64,000 bases of DNA from Pseudomonadota bacterium (GTDB lineage: Bacteria > Pseudomonadota > Alphaproteobacteria > Dongiales > Dongiaceae), in the NCBI GenBank assembly GCA_016183985.1, contig JACPDN010000006.1, forward strand, positions 558,001 to 622,000. Reading direction: 5' to 3'. Below, one piece after another: positions 45,066 to 56,100 of the stretch. A model generated the notes under the pieces. The model worked only from the letters and a program-made list of their open reading frames with translations, had not been told where the DNA came from and ran no database searches. The position numbers and the translations under genes were made by a program. Within the stretch, counting starts at the first letter, position 1. Every line of letters begins with the position of its first letter.

Positions 45066-45878
45066 CTACTGCGTCGATGTGGCGCTGGTGTTGCTGCCGA
45101 GCTTATCGGCGAAATAGATCGAGGCCGGGCCGAAGCTGACAAAATCTTTCTGCCCGTGATCCCCCCAGAGATTGGTCACGACACCGACGATGGCACGGTT
45201 GCCGCTGGGATCGGTCAGCATGATCGGCCCACCGGAATCGCCCGGAATGACTTCGCAACGGTTGACGATGATGTCATGCGTGACCTTCAGCATTTTGTCG
45301 GCGTCGGTCACCAGATGGCAATTGTCCCTGACCTGGAGCCGCTTGCCGGAAAAGGCACCATAGACGCCATACCCGGCATGGGACAGCTTGGCCCCTTTCT
45401 TGATGCGCGCATCGATGCCATCGACGTTTAGCTTCTCCACCTTCATCGGTTCGAGATAGGTGATGGCCGGCGAGATGCGCAAGGCTGCCCAATCGTCTTT
45501 CGGCTCGCCCCGCAACTTGCCGCTGGCGTCGGATTTGATGGGCCAGCCCATATCGATGACGGCCGTGACCTTGACCGGCTTCAGCCTTTCGCGGCCGACA
45601 TCGAGCGCTGGCGTGAATTGGAAGTCGGTGATGCGCGCCTCATTTCCCCGCCCATAGAGACAATGCGATGCCGTCAGGATCACATCCGGCCCCACAAGAG
45701 TGGCCGAGCAGGAGCCGTCTTCCGCATCAAGCCGCCCGATCGCTGCACTCCAGGGCAGCGGCCCGCTGGGCTTGTCCACGGTCCTGACCGGTGTTGTGCA
45801 AGCCGCAACCAGAGCGGCCAGCATCAAGAAACAAGCGGTCTTGGTGACCGGCAGATATGTCGGAAACAAGCGCGGCAT
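45066..45878 (-). CDS. Trypsin-like serine protease lipoprotein, copy 2
   Basis: A 270-residue protein with signal peptide, lipobox LVAAC (Cys27) and chymotrypsin-fold domain: His in LTASHC, Asp in KDDWAALRI, Ser in PGDSGGPI. PWSAAIGRLDAEDGSCSATL parallels PWTAAIGRLDVAGASSCTAVL in the neighbour, which shows tandem duplication. AGAGGG is found at suitable spacing before ATG 45878. Both copies keep an intact triad. The substrate is unknown. The order on the minus strand is nsrR, this gene, then copy 1. Confidence 0.88.
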   Translation of the reverse strand: MPRLFPTYLPVTKTACFLMLAALVAACTTPVRTVDKPSGPLPWSAAIGRLDAEDGSCSATLVGPDVILTASHCLYGRGNEARITDFQFTPALDVGRERLKPVKVTAVIDMGWPIKSDASGKLRGEPKDDWAALRISPAITYLEPMKVEKLNVDGIDARIKKGAKLSHAGYGVYGAFSGKRLQVRDNCHLVTDADKMLKVTHDIIVNRCEVIPGDSGGPIMLTDPSGNRAIVGVVTNLWGDHGQKDFVSFGPASIYFADKLGSNTSATSTQ

Positions 45879-45921
45879 GAAGACCCTCTAGCTTGCGGTC
45901 GTTGGCAGGGCGATCAACTCA

Positions 45922-46392
45922 TCACGAAGCGGTCGGACGGCGACGCCCGAGGTCGCTATCCAGCATCGGCAGCAACGCCGCAAGATCGCGACGATTGCTG
46001 ATGATGTCGGCCAGCGAATAGCGGTCGAGAACGCCCATGAAGGCTTCGAGCGCCTCGGCCAAGGCACCGTTGAGCCCGCAGACAGGGGCAATCGGACAGG
46101 TGTTGTGGACCACGTCGAAACACTCGACGATGGTGAGGTTGCCCTCAGTCAGCCGGACGGTGGCGCCAATATTGATCTCCGATGGGCGTCGGCTGAGGCG
46201 CATGCCGCCACCGCGGCCGCGAACGGTGTCAATGACGCCAAGGCGCCCTAATTTATGGACGACCTTTGTCAGGTGGCTTTCGGAAATGCCATAGGCCGCC
46301 GCAATTTCCTCAATCGTGGCAAGCGATCCATCGCGTAAACCCAAATATATCAGGGTACGCAGGGAGTAGTCCGAGAACTGGGTCAATTGCAT
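45922..46392 (-). CDS. nsrR: Rrf2-family regulator, NsrR-like (nitric oxide sensor)
   Basis: A 156-residue winged-helix regulator. MQLTQFSDYSLRTLIYLGLR and SESHLTKVVHKLGRLG are the Rrf2 DNA-binding segments. Cys91, Cys99 and Cys105 (CFDVVHNTCPIAPVCGL) have the C-x7-C-x5-C spacing of iron-sulfur NsrR. NsrR is a nitric-oxide-sensitive repressor of genes for NO detoxification and anaerobic respiration. No such target (hmp, norB, dnrN/ytfE) is adjacent. An inverted repeat at 46493-46518 lies upstream, between this gene and pyrF. ATG 46392 has a weak Shine-Dalgarno. Confidence 0.87.
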   Translation of the reverse strand: MQLTQFSDYSLRTLIYLGLRDGSLATIEEIAAAYGISESHLTKVVHKLGRLGVIDTVRGRGGGMRLSRRPSEINIGATVRLTEGNLTIVECFDVVHNTCPIAPVCGLNGALAEALEAFMGVLDRYSLADIISNRRDLAALLPMLDSDLGRRRPTAS

Positions 46393-46492
46393 GCCGGGCG
46401 CCGCCTGTCTTGCTCTGGCTGTCCTGTTCCGACGGAGATTAGCCCTTCGCGTTGTCGGTTGAAAGACCGCTCTCGCGCCCTATCTAGGATCT

Positions 46493-46518
46493 AAAATACT
46501 GAAAACGAGGAGTATTTT
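46493..46518. promoter_or_regulatory. Inverted repeat between nsrR and pyrF
   Basis: AAAATACT, 10 bases, AGTATTTT. It is AT-rich in a GC-rich region, about 100 bases upstream of nsrR and 78 bases upstream of pyrF. It may be an Rrf2/NsrR operator controlling nsrR itself. Confidence 0.5.
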
Positions 46519-46595
46519 TGGGCAAAGGGTGACGCTGCCGCCAATATAGGCTAAAAGCCGGCAGTTAAATGGGATGGCAGCTTGGGAGAAGGGCC

Positions 46596-47330
46596 GTGGG
46601 CAGCAAGGGACAGGTTCTGGCAGCACTCGATACGGTTTCGGTCAATGAGGCCGTCAATTGGGCGCATAAGCTCGATGGCGCGGTTGCCGGATTGAAGCTG
46701 GGACTCGAATTCTATCTTGCCAACGGCCAACTGGGTTACAGGCGCATCGCGGCGACCGGCATGCCGATCTTCCTGGATTTGAAGCTCCATGACATCCCCA
46801 ACACGGTGGCCGGCGCCGTGAAAGCGATCATACCGTTGCAGCCATCGATCCTCACCGTTCACGCCGGTGGCGGCCTTGCCATGATGCAGGCGGCACGCGA
46901 TTCGGCGGTGGAGAACGCGGACAAGCAGAAGACGAAGCGACCGCGCATCGTCGGCGTGACCGTGCTGACCTCGCTCGATGACGGGGATCTCAAGGCCGTC
47001 GGCCAGGCGGCGCCCGTGAGCGACCAGGTGAAACGTCTGGCTGAGCTTGCCCGTAGCGCCGGTCTCGACGGCGTCGTCTGCTCGCCGCACGAGATTGAAG
47101 CCTTGCGCGAGGCCTTGGGCGAGGATTTCCTGCTGGTCGTGCCGGGCGTGCGTCCCAGCGGCGAAGCCAGCGGCGATCAGAAGCGCGTACGGTTACCCGG
47201 CGATGCCGCCAAGGCCGGCGCCGACTATCTCGTCATCGGCCGCCCCATTACCCAGGCAGCCGATCCGCGCGATGCCGCCAGCCGTATCGTCCTCGAAATC
47301 GGATCGGTACTGGGGCAAGCCGCCAACTAA
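46596..47330 (+). CDS. pyrF: Orotidine 5'-phosphate decarboxylase
   Basis: A 244-residue TIM-barrel enzyme converting OMP to UMP in the last step of pyrimidine synthesis. FLDLKLHDIPNTV is the catalytic motif, and VVPGVRPSG and DYLVIGRPITQA bind phosphate. The start is GTG 46596, because GGGAGAAGG stands directly upstream; ATG 46569 would add nine residues but has no Shine-Dalgarno. It is the first gene of a run of plus-strand genes to folC. Confidence 0.95.
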   Translation: MGSKGQVLAALDTVSVNEAVNWAHKLDGAVAGLKLGLEFYLANGQLGYRRIAATGMPIFLDLKLHDIPNTVAGAVKAIIPLQPSILTVHAGGGLAMMQAARDSAVENADKQKTKRPRIVGVTVLTSLDDGDLKAVGQAAPVSDQVKRLAELARSAGLDGVVCSPHEIEALREALGEDFLLVVPGVRPSGEASGDQKRVRLPGDAAKAGADYLVIGRPITQAADPRDAASRIVLEIGSVLGQAAN

Positions 47331-47345
47331 AGCACTTGAAGAAAC

Positions 47346-48140
47346 ATGAACACCGCTCGATCTGAGGATCTACAGCCCTTCGGCCTCGCCGTTACCGCCT
47401 ATCGCCAGATTTGGCTGGCACGCGACGAGTTGCTGCGGCTTGGCATCATCCCGTTCATTCCGCTCTACCTGCTGTTCCGCCTGCTGGAAACCGTGCAAAC
47501 GGCGATGTTTGTGGAAATGGAGAAGGGCAAGGCTGCCGACATGACCGTCATCATGGATGGCTCGGTGCGATCCCTGTTGATCGGGCTCGGCTTGATGGTG
47601 GTGATCGGCGTCTTTAACGTGAACTGGATCCGGCAAATGACGCTTGGCCGGGAAGCGGTGCCGGGCCTCGGCCTGCAGCTTTCCGGGCGCCATCTCCATT
47701 TCGTCATCGTCATGCTGGCCATCGTCGCGGCGGTCTTCGTGATCGTATTCGTGGCGATCTTGGTCTTGACGCTGGTGGGCCTCGGCGCACTTGCCATGCC
47801 GATATCGATGCTGATCCTTATTATCGGCTATTTGATGCTGCTCGTTCGGCTGTCACCGAGTTGGATCGGCATCGCGATCGATGCGCCGATGCCGTTCGGT
47901 ACGGCGTGGAAACGGACTCTTGGGCAAACCAGCCGTATTGTCATCGGCCTGATGCTGTCGGCCCTGCCAGCCTTCGTGGCGCAGTCGCTGCTGGGGGCCA
48001 TTTTCTTCAACACAGGCCTTGCCGAGGCGGCGCCGCTGGCCCTCAGCGCGCTCTCCTCTTTCATCTCGCTGGTTTATATGGCGGTGCAGATCAACCTGTT
48101 CGTGCTGGCCTATCCGCGCTTCGTGTCGGAGACAGTGTAA
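47346..48140 (+). CDS. Polytopic membrane protein of unknown function
   Basis: A 264-residue protein with about five to six hydrophobic segments, near 30-50, 72-92, 115-140, 143-165, 190-215 and 230-255. Its layout resembles YciC/DUF-type membrane proteins, but no family was recognised with confidence. The SPSWIGIAIDAPMPFGTAWK segment, between helices, appears the most conserved-looking part. TTGAAGAA precedes ATG 47346. It lies 15 bases after pyrF, and its stop overlaps the trpF start (TAATG), so it is translated with pyrimidine and tryptophan genes without an obvious link to them. Confidence 0.7.
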   Translation: MNTARSEDLQPFGLAVTAYRQIWLARDELLRLGIIPFIPLYLLFRLLETVQTAMFVEMEKGKAADMTVIMDGSVRSLLIGLGLMVVIGVFNVNWIRQMTLGREAVPGLGLQLSGRHLHFVIVMLAIVAAVFVIVFVAILVLTLVGLGALAMPISMLILIIGYLMLLVRLSPSWIGIAIDAPMPFGTAWKRTLGQTSRIVIGLMLSALPAFVAQSLLGAIFFNTGLAEAAPLALSALSSFISLVYMAVQINLFVLAYPRFVSETV

Positions 48141-48787
48141 TGGCGATCGATGTCAAAATCTGTGGCTTGAAGACGCCTGCTGCAGTCGGTGCCTCTGTCG
48201 AAGGCGGCGCCGTGATGCTGGGGTTCAACTTCTATCCGAAGAGCTCGCGCTGCGTGACACCGGCCCTTGCCGGGGCGCTCGGTCAACTTGTGCCGGCGCA
48301 AGTCGTCAAAGTCGGCCTTGTCGTCGACGCCGATGACGAGACTATCGCCGCCATCCTGGCCGAGGCCGCGCTCGACATGTTGCAGTTGCATGGTCATGAA
48401 ACACCGGAGCGGACGGCCGACGTCAAGGCGCGCTTCAAGCTGCCGGTGATGAAGGTGATCAGCGTTTCCGACGCCGCCGATATTGCTGGGGCCCGGAACT
48501 ACGAGAAGGTCGCCGATCGCCTGCTGTTCGATGCCAAACCGCCGAAGACGATGAAGGATGCCCTGCCGGGAGGAAATGCCCTTTCCTTCGATTGGTCGCT
48601 GCTGAAGGGGCAGAGCTTCGAAAAACCCTGGATGCTGGCTGGTGGGCTTCACGCCGGGAACGTCGCCGAGGCCGTAAGGCGGACCGGTGCCAGGGCGGTC
48701 GACCTCTCCTCCGGGGTCGAGGATCGGCCAGGCGAGAAAAGCGTCAGTAAAATCAAGGAGTTCCTTGAATTATCCAAGACCCTATGA
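48140..48787 (+). CDS. trpF: Phosphoribosylanthranilate isomerase
   Basis: A 215-residue TIM barrel converting phosphoribosyl-anthranilate to the 1-deoxyribulose form. VKICGLKTPAAV carries the catalytic Cys, and VGLVVDADDE the catalytic Asp region. WMLAGGLHAGNVAEA and VDLSSGVEDRPGEKS bind phosphate. The start ATG shares one base with the preceding stop. It is the first trp gene of the trpF-trpB-trpA set. trpC, trpD and trpE are not in the window, as is common where trpE-G-D-C form another cluster. Confidence 0.95.
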   Translation: MAIDVKICGLKTPAAVGASVEGGAVMLGFNFYPKSSRCVTPALAGALGQLVPAQVVKVGLVVDADDETIAAILAEAALDMLQLHGHETPERTADVKARFKLPVMKVISVSDAADIAGARNYEKVADRLLFDAKPPKTMKDALPGGNALSFDWSLLKGQSFEKPWMLAGGLHAGNVAEAVRRTGARAVDLSSGVEDRPGEKSVSKIKEFLELSKTL

Positions 48788-48905
48788 CGGCGCTGGCGAC
48801 GGCGTTAGGGCTTTGACCTTTGGGCGCTGCTATGGTTGATTGCGCGCTTCTAGCGAATCCCTTGGTTTTGATCTGATTTTCCGCCCTCTCGGAGCTTTTT
48901 AAGCC

Positions 48906-50128
<1,223 letters not shown>

Positions 50129-50132
<4 letters not shown>

Positions 50133-50956
50133 GCACGCGTATCGAGCGCCGCTTCGCCGAACTGAAAGCGGCCAAACGCGGCGGACTGGTGGTCTTTGTT
50201 ACCGCCGGCGATCCCAATTACGAAGTCTCGCGCGAAATCGTGCTGGGCCTGCCGGGTGCCGGCGCCGACGTGATCGAACTCGGCATGCCATTCACCGACC
50301 CGATGGCCGATGGCCCTGCGATCCAGGCATCGTCCCTGCGTGCCCTGAAGAACGGGCAGGACATCAAGAAGACGCTGAAACTGGTCGGCGAGTTCCGCGC
50401 CAAGGATCAGAATACGCCGATCGTGCTGATGGGCTACTACAACCCGATCTATTCCTATGGCGTCGACAAGTTCCTCAAAGATGCCGACAGCGCCGGTGTG
50501 GACGGACTGATCGTCGTCGATCTGCCGCCGGAAGAGGATAGCGAGTTGTGCCTGCCCGCCATGAAGGCCGGCATCAACTTCATCCGTCTCGCCACACCGA
50601 CGACCGATGACAACCGCCTGCCGACGGTGCTGAAGAACACCTCCGGCTTCGTCTATTATGTTTCGATCATGGGTATCACCGGCACCCGTACCGCGTCCGA
50701 CACGGATATCACGGCAGCGGTCAGCCGGTTGAAGCGCCATACGGAACTGCCGATCGCGGTCGGTTTCGGCATCTCGACGCCGGAACGTGCTGCGGCGGTT
50801 GCCAAAGTGGCGGATGCCGCCGTGGTCGGCTCCGCCATCGTCAACAAGATCGCGGCCGAATTGGGTCCGGACGGCAAGCCCGGCCCGCGCGCGGCGCAGG
50901 CGGCGATCGATCTCGTGAAAAGCCTCGCTGACGGCGTGCGCGCGGCGCGTGCCTGA
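50129..50956 (+). CDS. trpA: Tryptophan synthase alpha chain
   Basis: A 275-residue TIM barrel cleaving indole-3-glycerol phosphate and passing indole to TrpB. The catalytic Glu and Asp are in [31 protein letters not shown] and [12 protein letters not shown] are conserved, with the phosphate loop GFGISTPE. The start is coupled to the trpB stop. Confidence 0.98.
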
Positions 50957-50971
50957 ACGGAGACATGAAGG

Positions 50972-51832
50972 ATGAGCTGGCTTACTAATTTCGTTCGACC
51001 GAAGATCCGCAAGCTGGTGCAGAAGACGGACGTTCCGGAGAATCTCTGGGACAAATGCCCCGCCTGCGGCCAGATGATCTTCCATCGCGAGCTCGACGCC
51101 AATCAGCGCGTCTGCACGCATTGCGGCCACCACATGCGCATTGACGTGAAGCGCCGCCTCGAACTCATGTTCGATGAAGGGAAATACGAACGCATCGAGC
51201 TGCCGAAGGTTGCCGTCGATCCGCTGAAGTTCAAGGATCGCAAGCGCTATGTCGATCGCCTGAAGGAGGCACAAGCCAAGTCAGACGAACAGGATGCCAT
51301 CGTCGTCGCCTATGGGACGATGAACGGCGCCGAGGCCGTGGTCGCCGCCTTCAATTTCGATTTCATGGGCGGCTCCATGGGCATGGCGGTCGGCGAAGGC
51401 CTCGTGGCAGCGGCTGAACTAGCCGTAAAGCGCAAGGCTGGCCTCGTCGCCGTGCCGGCGTCTGGCGGTGCGCGCATGCAGGAGGGGATTCTCTCGCTGA
51501 TGCAGATGCCGCGCTCGGTCATTGCCGTCGACCAGGTGAAGGAAGCGGGGCTTCCCTTCATCGTCCTGCTGACCGATCCGACCACGGGCGGTGTCTCGGC
51601 ATCCTTCGCGATGCTGGGTGACATCCAGATCGCCGAGCCCGGCGCACAGATCGGCTTTGCCGGCGCCCGCGTCATCGAGGAAACGATCCGCGAGAAGCTG
51701 CCCGAAGGATTCCAGCGCGCCGAATATCTGCTGGAACATGGCATCATCGACTTGGTCGTGGCTCGCAAGGATCTGCGCGAGCAGATAGGCCGCGTCATCG
51801 GTTTGCTGACCAAGCAACCGGCCAGCGCGTGA
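50972..51832 (+). CDS. accD: Acetyl-CoA carboxylase carboxyltransferase subunit beta
   Basis: A 286-residue subunit. An N-terminal zinc ribbon carries Cys29, Cys32, Cys48 and Cys51 (KCPACGQ, VCTHCGHH), then the crotonase-fold carboxyltransferase domain (MGGSMGMAVGE, VPASGGARMQEG, TDPTTGGVSASFAMLGD). It works with AccA to transfer CO2 from biotin to acetyl-CoA in the first step of fatty-acid synthesis. GGAG lies upstream of ATG 50972. trpB-trpA-accD-folC is a widespread order in this class. Confidence 0.98.
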   Translation: MSWLTNFVRPKIRKLVQKTDVPENLWDKCPACGQMIFHRELDANQRVCTHCGHHMRIDVKRRLELMFDEGKYERIELPKVAVDPLKFKDRKRYVDRLKEAQAKSDEQDAIVVAYGTMNGAEAVVAAFNFDFMGGSMGMAVGEGLVAAAELAVKRKAGLVAVPASGGARMQEGILSLMQMPRSVIAVDQVKEAGLPFIVLLTDPTTGGVSASFAMLGDIQIAEPGAQIGFAGARVIEETIREKLPEGFQRAEYLLEHGIIDLVVARKDLREQIGRVIGLLTKQPASA

Positions 51833-53133
51833 GTACAAGCGACATAGTCCTCGAACGGCTCAACAAGCTCCACCCCAAGATCATCGATTTGGAGCTCGGC
51901 CGCGTCGAGAAGCTATTGGAGGCCGTCGGCCATCCGGAGCGGAAGCTGCCGCCGGTTGTGCACGTTGCCGGCACCAACGGTAAGGGATCTGTGATCGCCT
52001 ATATGCGCGCGATCCTCGAAGCCGCCGGCTATCGTGTCCATGTCTATACCTCGCCGCATCTGGTACGTTTTCATGAGCGTATCCGCCTTGCCGGCAAGCT
52101 TATCGACGAACAGCACCTCATCGATCTGCTGGAGGAATGCGAGCAGGCCAATGGCGGCACCCAGATCACGTTCTTCGAGATCACGACGGTCGCAGCCTTC
52201 CTCGCCTTCTCGCGCGAGCCGGCAGATATCGTGTTGCTGGAAACTGGCCTCGGCGGCACCTTCGACGCCACCAATGTGATCGACCAGCCGCTGGCCAGCG
52301 TGCTGATGCCGATCTCCTTCGACCACATGCAGTTCCTGGGTGACAGCCTCACCAAGATCGCCGCCAACAAAGCCGGGATCATGAAACACGGTCGCCCGGC
52401 AATCGTCTCGCCGCAGCCGGAAGAGGCTATGGCCGTTTTCGAAGCCAAAGCCGCTGAACTCGGCGCCCCGCTCCTTCGCTTCGGCAAGGAATGGCAATGC
52501 GACGGTGAGCTTAAGACGGCCTTACGCTTCTTCGACAGTCGCGGCCCCCGCCTTTATCCGGTGCCGGGCCTTGCCGGGCGGCACCAGTTCCGCAATGCCG
52601 GCTGCGCCATCGCTGCCACAGCCGTGCTTGATGGCTTCACCATCAGCGACGCCCATATCGCGCAGGGCTTGCGCAATGTGAGCTGGCCGGCGCGCATGCA
52701 GCACCTGACCAACGGGCCTTTGATCGAGCGCCTTCCCAATGCGAAATGGGAGCTGTGGCTGGATGGCGGCCACAATGAAGAGGCCGGCGAGGTGATCGCC
52801 ACAATGCTGGCTGACTGGTATGCCCGGGACGGCAAGCCGGCGCATCTCATCTTTGGCATGCTCAACACCAAGGATCCGGTGGCCTTCCTGAAGCAGCTTG
52901 CCCCCCATGTCGAGGATATGGCCGCGGTGGCGATTCCGGGCGATCACGCCAGCCTCCTGGTCGAGGATTGCGTAGCAGCCGGCGCGGAAGTGGGCCTGCT
53001 CAGCCAGGGCTATCACTCCGTCGAGGCAGCCTTACGCGCGATCGTCGATGCCCACGGCGCCGATGATTCCCGGCGCGTCCTGATCTGCGGCTCGCTCTAT
53101 CTCGCCGGTACGATCCTTGCCGATAACGGCTGA
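51829..53133 (+). CDS. folC: Bifunctional dihydrofolate synthase/folylpolyglutamate synthase
   Basis: A 434-residue Mur-ligase-family enzyme adding glutamate to dihydropteroate and folates. The P-loop is VAGTNGKGSVIAYMRAI, followed by TSPHLVRFHERIRL. LETGLGGTFDATNV and ISFDHMQFLG supply the metal and substrate residues, and WLDGGHNEEAG is in the C-terminal domain. The start is GTG 51829, overlapping the accD stop. It is convergent with the large cyclase gene (1 base between stops). Confidence 0.97.
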   Translation: MSTSDIVLERLNKLHPKIIDLELGRVEKLLEAVGHPERKLPPVVHVAGTNGKGSVIAYMRAILEAAGYRVHVYTSPHLVRFHERIRLAGKLIDEQHLIDLLEECEQANGGTQITFFEITTVAAFLAFSREPADIVLLETGLGGTFDATNVIDQPLASVLMPISFDHMQFLGDSLTKIAANKAGIMKHGRPAIVSPQPEEAMAVFEAKAAELGAPLLRFGKEWQCDGELKTALRFFDSRGPRLYPVPGLAGRHQFRNAGCAIAATAVLDGFTISDAHIAQGLRNVSWPARMQHLTNGPLIERLPNAKWELWLDGGHNEEAGEVIATMLADWYARDGKPAHLIFGMLNTKDPVAFLKQLAPHVEDMAAVAIPGDHASLLVEDCVAAGAEVGLLSQGYHSVEAALRAIVDAHGADDSRRVLICGSLYLAGTILADNG

Positions 53134-53134
53134 G

Positions 53135-56100
53135 TCAGACAGGGAAGCTGAGACGAAAGTCGACCGCTCGCGCCTGCGCCGACAGATTGGCAATTTGCTG
53201 CTTTAAGCTGGCATTTTCCTGGTCGCGTTGCAGGCGTGCGAGCAGTCGGGCGCGATCAATGATCATTTCGACATAGGGCAGCGGTTCAGCTGCAGTGAAC
53301 TGCGCGAGGTCGCCGGCATAGCGCTCGACCTGGGGCCAGTCACCTCGCGCCATTGACCAATCGATCGCGAATTCACGGAAGAAGATGTGGCTGTGCGCCA
53401 TGCTGGTCTGCCGCAGCAAAGTTTCCCCGCGTTCGATGGCCTGGCGCGCTTCGGGCACATCGCCCAGGATATTGGCCCGGATGGCCTCGATGAGCGCGCC
53501 CGCAAAGCCGATGCCGGTCTCCTCGGCGATGCGCAGGGCGCGCGTCGACAATTCTATGGCCGAATGGTCGTCCCCGGCAGCCTTACGCGACATGGCAAGG
53601 ATGATGGCGGTGATCGATTCATAGCGACGGGCGCCGATCTCGGCGGCCAGATGACACGCCGCCTCGGCGGGTCCGGCGGCATCTCGCCAACGCCGCGCGG
53701 CCATCAGGATAAAAGCCGCGGATTCCAACCCGAACATATCCCCAAAGCGATCGCCGATCAGCAGCGCCGACTGGCGCGCCTGATGGATCTCCTTCAGGCC
53801 ATCGTCAAAACGGCATTGGAAGACCTGGCAATTGCCGACCATGCAGCGATTTGTGGGCAGGATGCGCAACAGACCGAAGGTTTCGGCAATGTCCACACAG
53901 GCCCGAAAATGCTCCAACGCCAAGGGATAGCGTCCTTGAAGATAGTAGGCATCACCAAGGCCGCTTTCAGCCCGCGCCAGCCATTCTGGCTCATTGGCCG
54001 CTTTGGCCGCCGCCAGGGCTGCGGAATGCGCCTCAAGGCAATCCTCGCCGGCGCCACGCGCGAAATGCAGGTTCCCGCGCAGGTAATTGATTTCGGCCAG
54101 GAGCACCATGTCACCGACCGTAATGGCAATCGGTTCGGCCATGGCAAGCCGGTCCAAGGCCGTCGCGATATCGCCGGATTGTCGATCGCAGGCAGCGAGA
54201 CCGATCAAGGCACGGCATCGATCGATGCCGGCGGCATCGGCATCGAGCGCGATCTGAAAGGCGATGCGTGCCGCCGGCGCATTGCCGATGTCGAGATGGC
54301 GCCGTCCGCTCGAAAGTGCGAGCTGGCAGCGCTCATCGACCTTGCGCGCCAGTTCCAGACCGCGCCCCGCCAACCGCGCGGCCCGGTCGAGGTGATGTTG
54401 CGTTGCTTCGCTTATTGCCGCCCGATGATAGGCCAGCGCTGCCTCCGGCGCTTCGGCACGGTCGAGATGTTCAGCATGCAGGATCGGATCCTTGTCGGCG
54501 TAAAGAGCGGCGGCCTTGCGGTGCAGGCCGCGGCGACGCTCCCGCGTCAGCGCCGAATAGATGCCGTCGCGGATCAAGGCATGGGCAAAGAGGTACCCAT
54601 CCGGTACCGGCCGCAGCAATTGGCGTCGCAGCATCGGTCCGGCATCGAAATCCGGCTGATCCAGCATCGCCGTCAGATCGGCTGCGTTGAATTGCTGCCC
54701 CAGGACGGAAGCAACCTGAAGGGCAACACGCTCGCCTTCCGGCAACTGATCGAGGCGGGCCAGCACGACATTCTGCAGCGAGTCCGGCAGGGCGCCCGGT
54801 TCCCCGCTCAGACGGCTGCGCAGCAATTGCTCGAGAAATAAGGGGTTACCTTCGGCCCGCGCGATGCATTCCTCGGCGAACTGGCCAAGATCGGCGGCAA
54901 TCTGCTGGGACATCTCCTGCGCTTCTCTTTCCGAGATGGGTGCAAGGTCGATCGTCACGACGTGACCCTGGCGCAGGCTGGCCCGCCACGCCGCATCAAT
55001 CGGATCCGGATCCAGGCGGCTTGTCATGAGGAGCATAATCGGCATGTTCGGCACGCGATCGGCGAGAACGGCCAGGGTCGACAGGCCATTCGGGTCGGCC
55101 CAGTGAATGTCCTCGATCACCAGCAGAAGCGGCTGTTTGCTGGCGGCATGCGCCAGCATGTCGGCCAAAGCTGCGGCACGCATGGCATGGCGTGCCATGT
55201 GGCCTATGGCATCGACGCGCTGTTGCAGCACCGGCTCCACAGCTTCGCCCAGCAGAGCCGCGAAGAGTGCTCGCGACAACGGCTCCAGATGATCGATACC
55301 TCCCGTCATGGAAGCCAGCGCGCGCGCCAATTGCCGATGCAGATCACGCTCAGCGCCACCGCCAAAATCGAGAATGCGAATGCAGATACTCCGAAAACCG
55401 CGTTGCCGTGCCAGGCGCGCAGCCTCCTCGGCCAGATGCGATTTGCCGATGCCTGGCACCCCACGCACCAACAATGCGTTGCCAGCATTGTCGGCTTTGC
55501 CGGCATCGAGCAGTGCCGAAATCTGGCGTAGTTCGGCACGGCGGCCGACGATCGGCTTCCATTCGCGCGCATTACCGATGGCATCGCCAACGCGATAGAT
55601 GTCGACTGGGACATCCATGCCCTTGATCGACTGGGCGCTCCGCTCCTCAACCGTATAATAACCATCCAGATGACGAACGATCTCGGCCGAAACCAAGGTC
55701 TCGCCGGGCTTTGCCAAAGCCATCAGGCGTGCGGCCAAGTTCACGGCGGAACCGATCACCGTGTAACTGCTATGTGCGGAACTTCCTAGGCCGCTGGCCA
55801 GCACCTCGCCCACGGCGATGCCGATATGCACGGCAAGATCTTGGCCGGTATTGGCGGCCAGCGCGGGCATGGCAGCGTGGATTGCTTGTGCGGCGCTGAC
55901 GGCGCGGCGCGGGTCGTCGCCATGGGCCGTTGGCGCGCCGAACAAGGCCATGACATTGTCGCCGATATGCTTGTCGATGCGGCCACCGCATTGCACGATG
56001 ATGTCGTCGGCCAGCGCGAAGAAACGCGCCAGTAAGGCATGCGCCTCCTCCGGGTCCACCTTGCCGGCCAAGGCGGTATAGCCGGCAAGATCAACGAACA

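Noticed and set aside
53387-54841. 484-codon open frame on the plus strand
   Set aside because: Antisense to the TPR part of the cyclase protein; no independent motif or Shine-Dalgarno.
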